A stretch of 64,000 nucleotides of DNA, taken from NCBI RefSeq assembly GCF_016591975.1, contig NZ_AP024169.1, positions 3,697,001-3,761,000 of the forward strand, written 5' to 3'. The notes below the pieces were generated by a model. That model ran no database searches. It saw nothing but the letters and a program-made list of their open reading frames with translations, and was not told the DNA's origin. Positions 62,703-64,000 of this stretch are shown here, piece by piece (within the stretch, counting starts at the first letter, position 1; every line of letters begins with the position of its first letter). The DNA comes from Anaeromicropila herbilytica (GTDB taxonomy: Bacteria > Bacillota > Clostridia > Lachnospirales > Lachnospiraceae). The translations under genes and the position numbers were made by a program.

Positions 62703-64000
62703 TTATTTCTTAGGTAAATGCACGATAAATTCGCTTCCTTTCCCAACTTCACTTCGCACTTCAATATTACCTCCGTGCGCTAACACAATCGACTTAACTA
62801 TTGCTAATCCAACTCCACTACCTCCAGTTGCGCTTGCTCTTGACTGATCCGTACGGTATAAATGTTCGAAGATTAGATTTATTTCCGCTTTCTCTATGCC
62901 AATACCATAGTCTTTTACTGAGAATATGATGTTCTTCTTCGTCTCTTGAATGTGTATTTGGATCAAACTATTCTCTTTCGAATATTTTATAGCATTTGAT
63001 AATAAATTGATAAATACTTGACCTATTTTATCTTTATCTGCATATAGAACTGGCGAAGGTCCTTCCAGTTGAACTTCTATTTTCTTTTCAAATAATATAG
63101 ATTCAAAATTAATAACTATTTTATTGATAAACTCTTTTAAATCAAAATTCGATTTTTCCAATACAATATTCTCTTCAACCGAAACCAAAGAATCAATGTT
63201 TCCAACCATTCTAGTTAACCTTAATATCTCTTCATAGAGACTTTCTAATCTTTCTTTATCTGCCTCCCATATCCCATCTATCATTGCCTCTAGATTCGAC
63301 TGCAAGGATGCAAGCGGTGTTCTGAATTCATGTGCATAATCCCTTGCTAATCTTTTCTTAAAACTTGTCTGATTCTCTAATGTATTAGCTAGACTATTAA
63401 CACTATGAATAAGTTGCTTCACTTCTTTCGTATTTGAAGTTATTTCTATCACATCCTTATAGTTACCTTGCTCAATCTTTCTGGTCTTATCTATTACTTT
63501 ATAGATAGGCCCCGAGATACGATTAGCCATAAATAAGCCAATAACAACCGAAAGAACTAATGCAACTATTGCACCTATTAGAAATGTATAATTCAGCATT
63601 GATATAAATTCTACTTCTGTATTGTTATAATAAAAAGGGCCATAATAACGAAGTATTAGCGTAGCTTGATTTCCTCCATCACTATTAATTAAATATGACT
63701 TTTCAACGTAATCTCCAGAGAAATTAGAATAAAGCCGATTCATATTATGCTCAATATCTGATAACATATGACCGCATAGACTGGGATCCATACACCATAA
63801 GATACTATCATTTTTATCTTCAATACGAATAGCGAATCCTTTATCGATTGCATTTTGCCCAATATTATTTAAAAGTGCTTTATTAGGAAGCTTTGTTGAA
63901 TTTCCATATGCCTTCTTAACTTGTTCTACAATCTGCCTTGTATTCTTTGCTTGATTTTTGAGTACATAGTCTTCAAATTGGTTATAGATTATATACCTAG
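62703..64000 (-). CDS. Sensor histidine kinase, partial (5' end outside window)
   Basis: The frame stays open to the right edge (432 codons visible). The extracytoplasmic sensor part is followed by a membrane segment (FLIGAIVALVLSVVIGLFMA), HAMP, and a dimerisation domain with the phosphorylated His in LARDYAHEFRTPLASLQ. The ATP-binding domain has N-box NLLSNAIKYSKEN, G1 VKDYGIGIEKAE and G2 GGSGVGLAIVKSI. It would phosphorylate a response regulator, presumably encoded to the right. An internal ATG at 63791 is not the real start. Confidence 0.92.
   Translation of the reverse strand, partial: RYIIYNQFEDYVLKNQAKNTRQIVEQVKKAYGNSTKLPNKALLNNIGQNAIDKGFAIRIEDKNDSILWCMDPSLCGHMLSDIEHNMNRLYSNFSGDYVEKSYLINSDGGNQATLILRYYGPFYYNNTEVEFISMLNYTFLIGAIVALVLSVVIGLFMANRISGPIYKVIDKTRKIEQGNYKDVIEITSNTKEVKQLIHSVNSLANTLENQTSFKKRLARDYAHEFRTPLASLQSNLEAMIDGIWEADKERLESLYEEILRLTRMVGNIDSLVSVEENIVLEKSNFDLKEFINKIVINFESILFEKKIEVQLEGPSPVLYADKDKIGQVFINLLSNAIKYSKENSLIQIHIQETKKNIIFSVKDYGIGIEKAEINLIFEHLYRTDQSRASATGGSGVGLAIVKSIVLAHGGNIEVRSEVGKGSEFIVHLPKK

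Noticed and set aside
1..64000. tRNA or rRNA genes
   Set aside because: No cloverleaf-type sequence or conserved rRNA stretch was noticed by eye on either strand; a dedicated search was not possible.

Overview
The window is low-GC Firmicutes DNA. Start sites have strong AGGAGG-type ribosome binding sites, TTG starts are common, and the gene set (rex, acpS, nnr, alr, mazF-like, ThrE-type exporter, spore photoproduct lyase, rubrerythrin, Re-type citrate synthase) points to an anaerobic spore-forming clostridium. It most resembles the Lachnospiraceae / Clostridium phytofermentans group. That is a judgement from gene content; no database was searched.

Region 1 (1-34735) is accessory DNA and holds the main discovery. 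rlmH (34715-35194) ends in the codons for Gly-Glu-Pro-Tyr-His-Lys-stop. That 3' end, together with about 15 bases beyond it, recurs as eleven imperfect-palindrome sites of about 60 bp at 924, 4954, 14232, 16341, 20233, 22583, 25391, 26529, 28901, 32165 and 34701. Seven of the eleven, counting rlmH itself, still spell GEPYHK-stop using different synonymous codons. I read them as attachment sites of a tandem array of small cassettes inserted at the 3' end of rlmH. This is the same target used by staphylococcal SCC elements, but the layout (one to several genes, then a site) recalls an integron array. Most cargo genes lie on the minus strand with their 3' end beside a site. Numbered outward from rlmH, the cassettes are: (1) three unknown genes, one with zinc ribbons; (2) an AIPR-family protein with a membrane partner, probably phage defence; (3) a membrane-anchored protein and an AraC regulator; (4) one unknown gene; (5) HAD phosphatase, AraC regulator and GNAT acetyltransferase; (6) C45-type acyltransferase and AraC; (7) SAMHD1-like HD hydrolase and AraC; (8) metallo-beta-lactamase-fold hydrolase, SDR remnant and TetR; (9) ABC exporter, ArsR-type regulator, DUF4160 pair, chemoreceptor and two anchored proteins; (10) ParE/Phd-type toxin-antitoxin, FMN alpha-hydroxyacid dehydrogenase, AraC and DUF5131; (11) a DUF6273 gene running off the left edge. 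No recombinase is visible, so the array probably continues leftward or is moved in trans.

Region 2 (34715-50 kb) is mostly chromosomal backbone: rlmH, an AraC regulator, a second C45 acyltransferase, splB, a two-part ThrE exporter, a MazF-like RNase, alr, nnr, acpS, a coiled-coil protein, rex and a divergent ABC-F ATPase. A short hairpin repeat ending in GGGAGC occurs three times here, and one copy supplies the ribosome binding site of nnr.

Region 3 (49-64 kb) holds surface proteins (a Big2 Ig-like protein, a protein with three near-identical 92-residue repeats, a BspA-like leucine-rich-repeat protein). It also holds a glutamate-precursor operon (Re-citrate synthase, isocitrate dehydrogenase, GntR regulator) with a palindromic operator in its promoter, plus rubrerythrin, a LacI regulator, a truncated subtilase and a sensor histidine kinase running off the right edge. 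Two copies of a MITE-like palindromic element occur at 56516 and 62528, the second with a perfect 7-bp target duplication.

No rRNA, tRNA, CRISPR array or complete insertion sequence was recognised.
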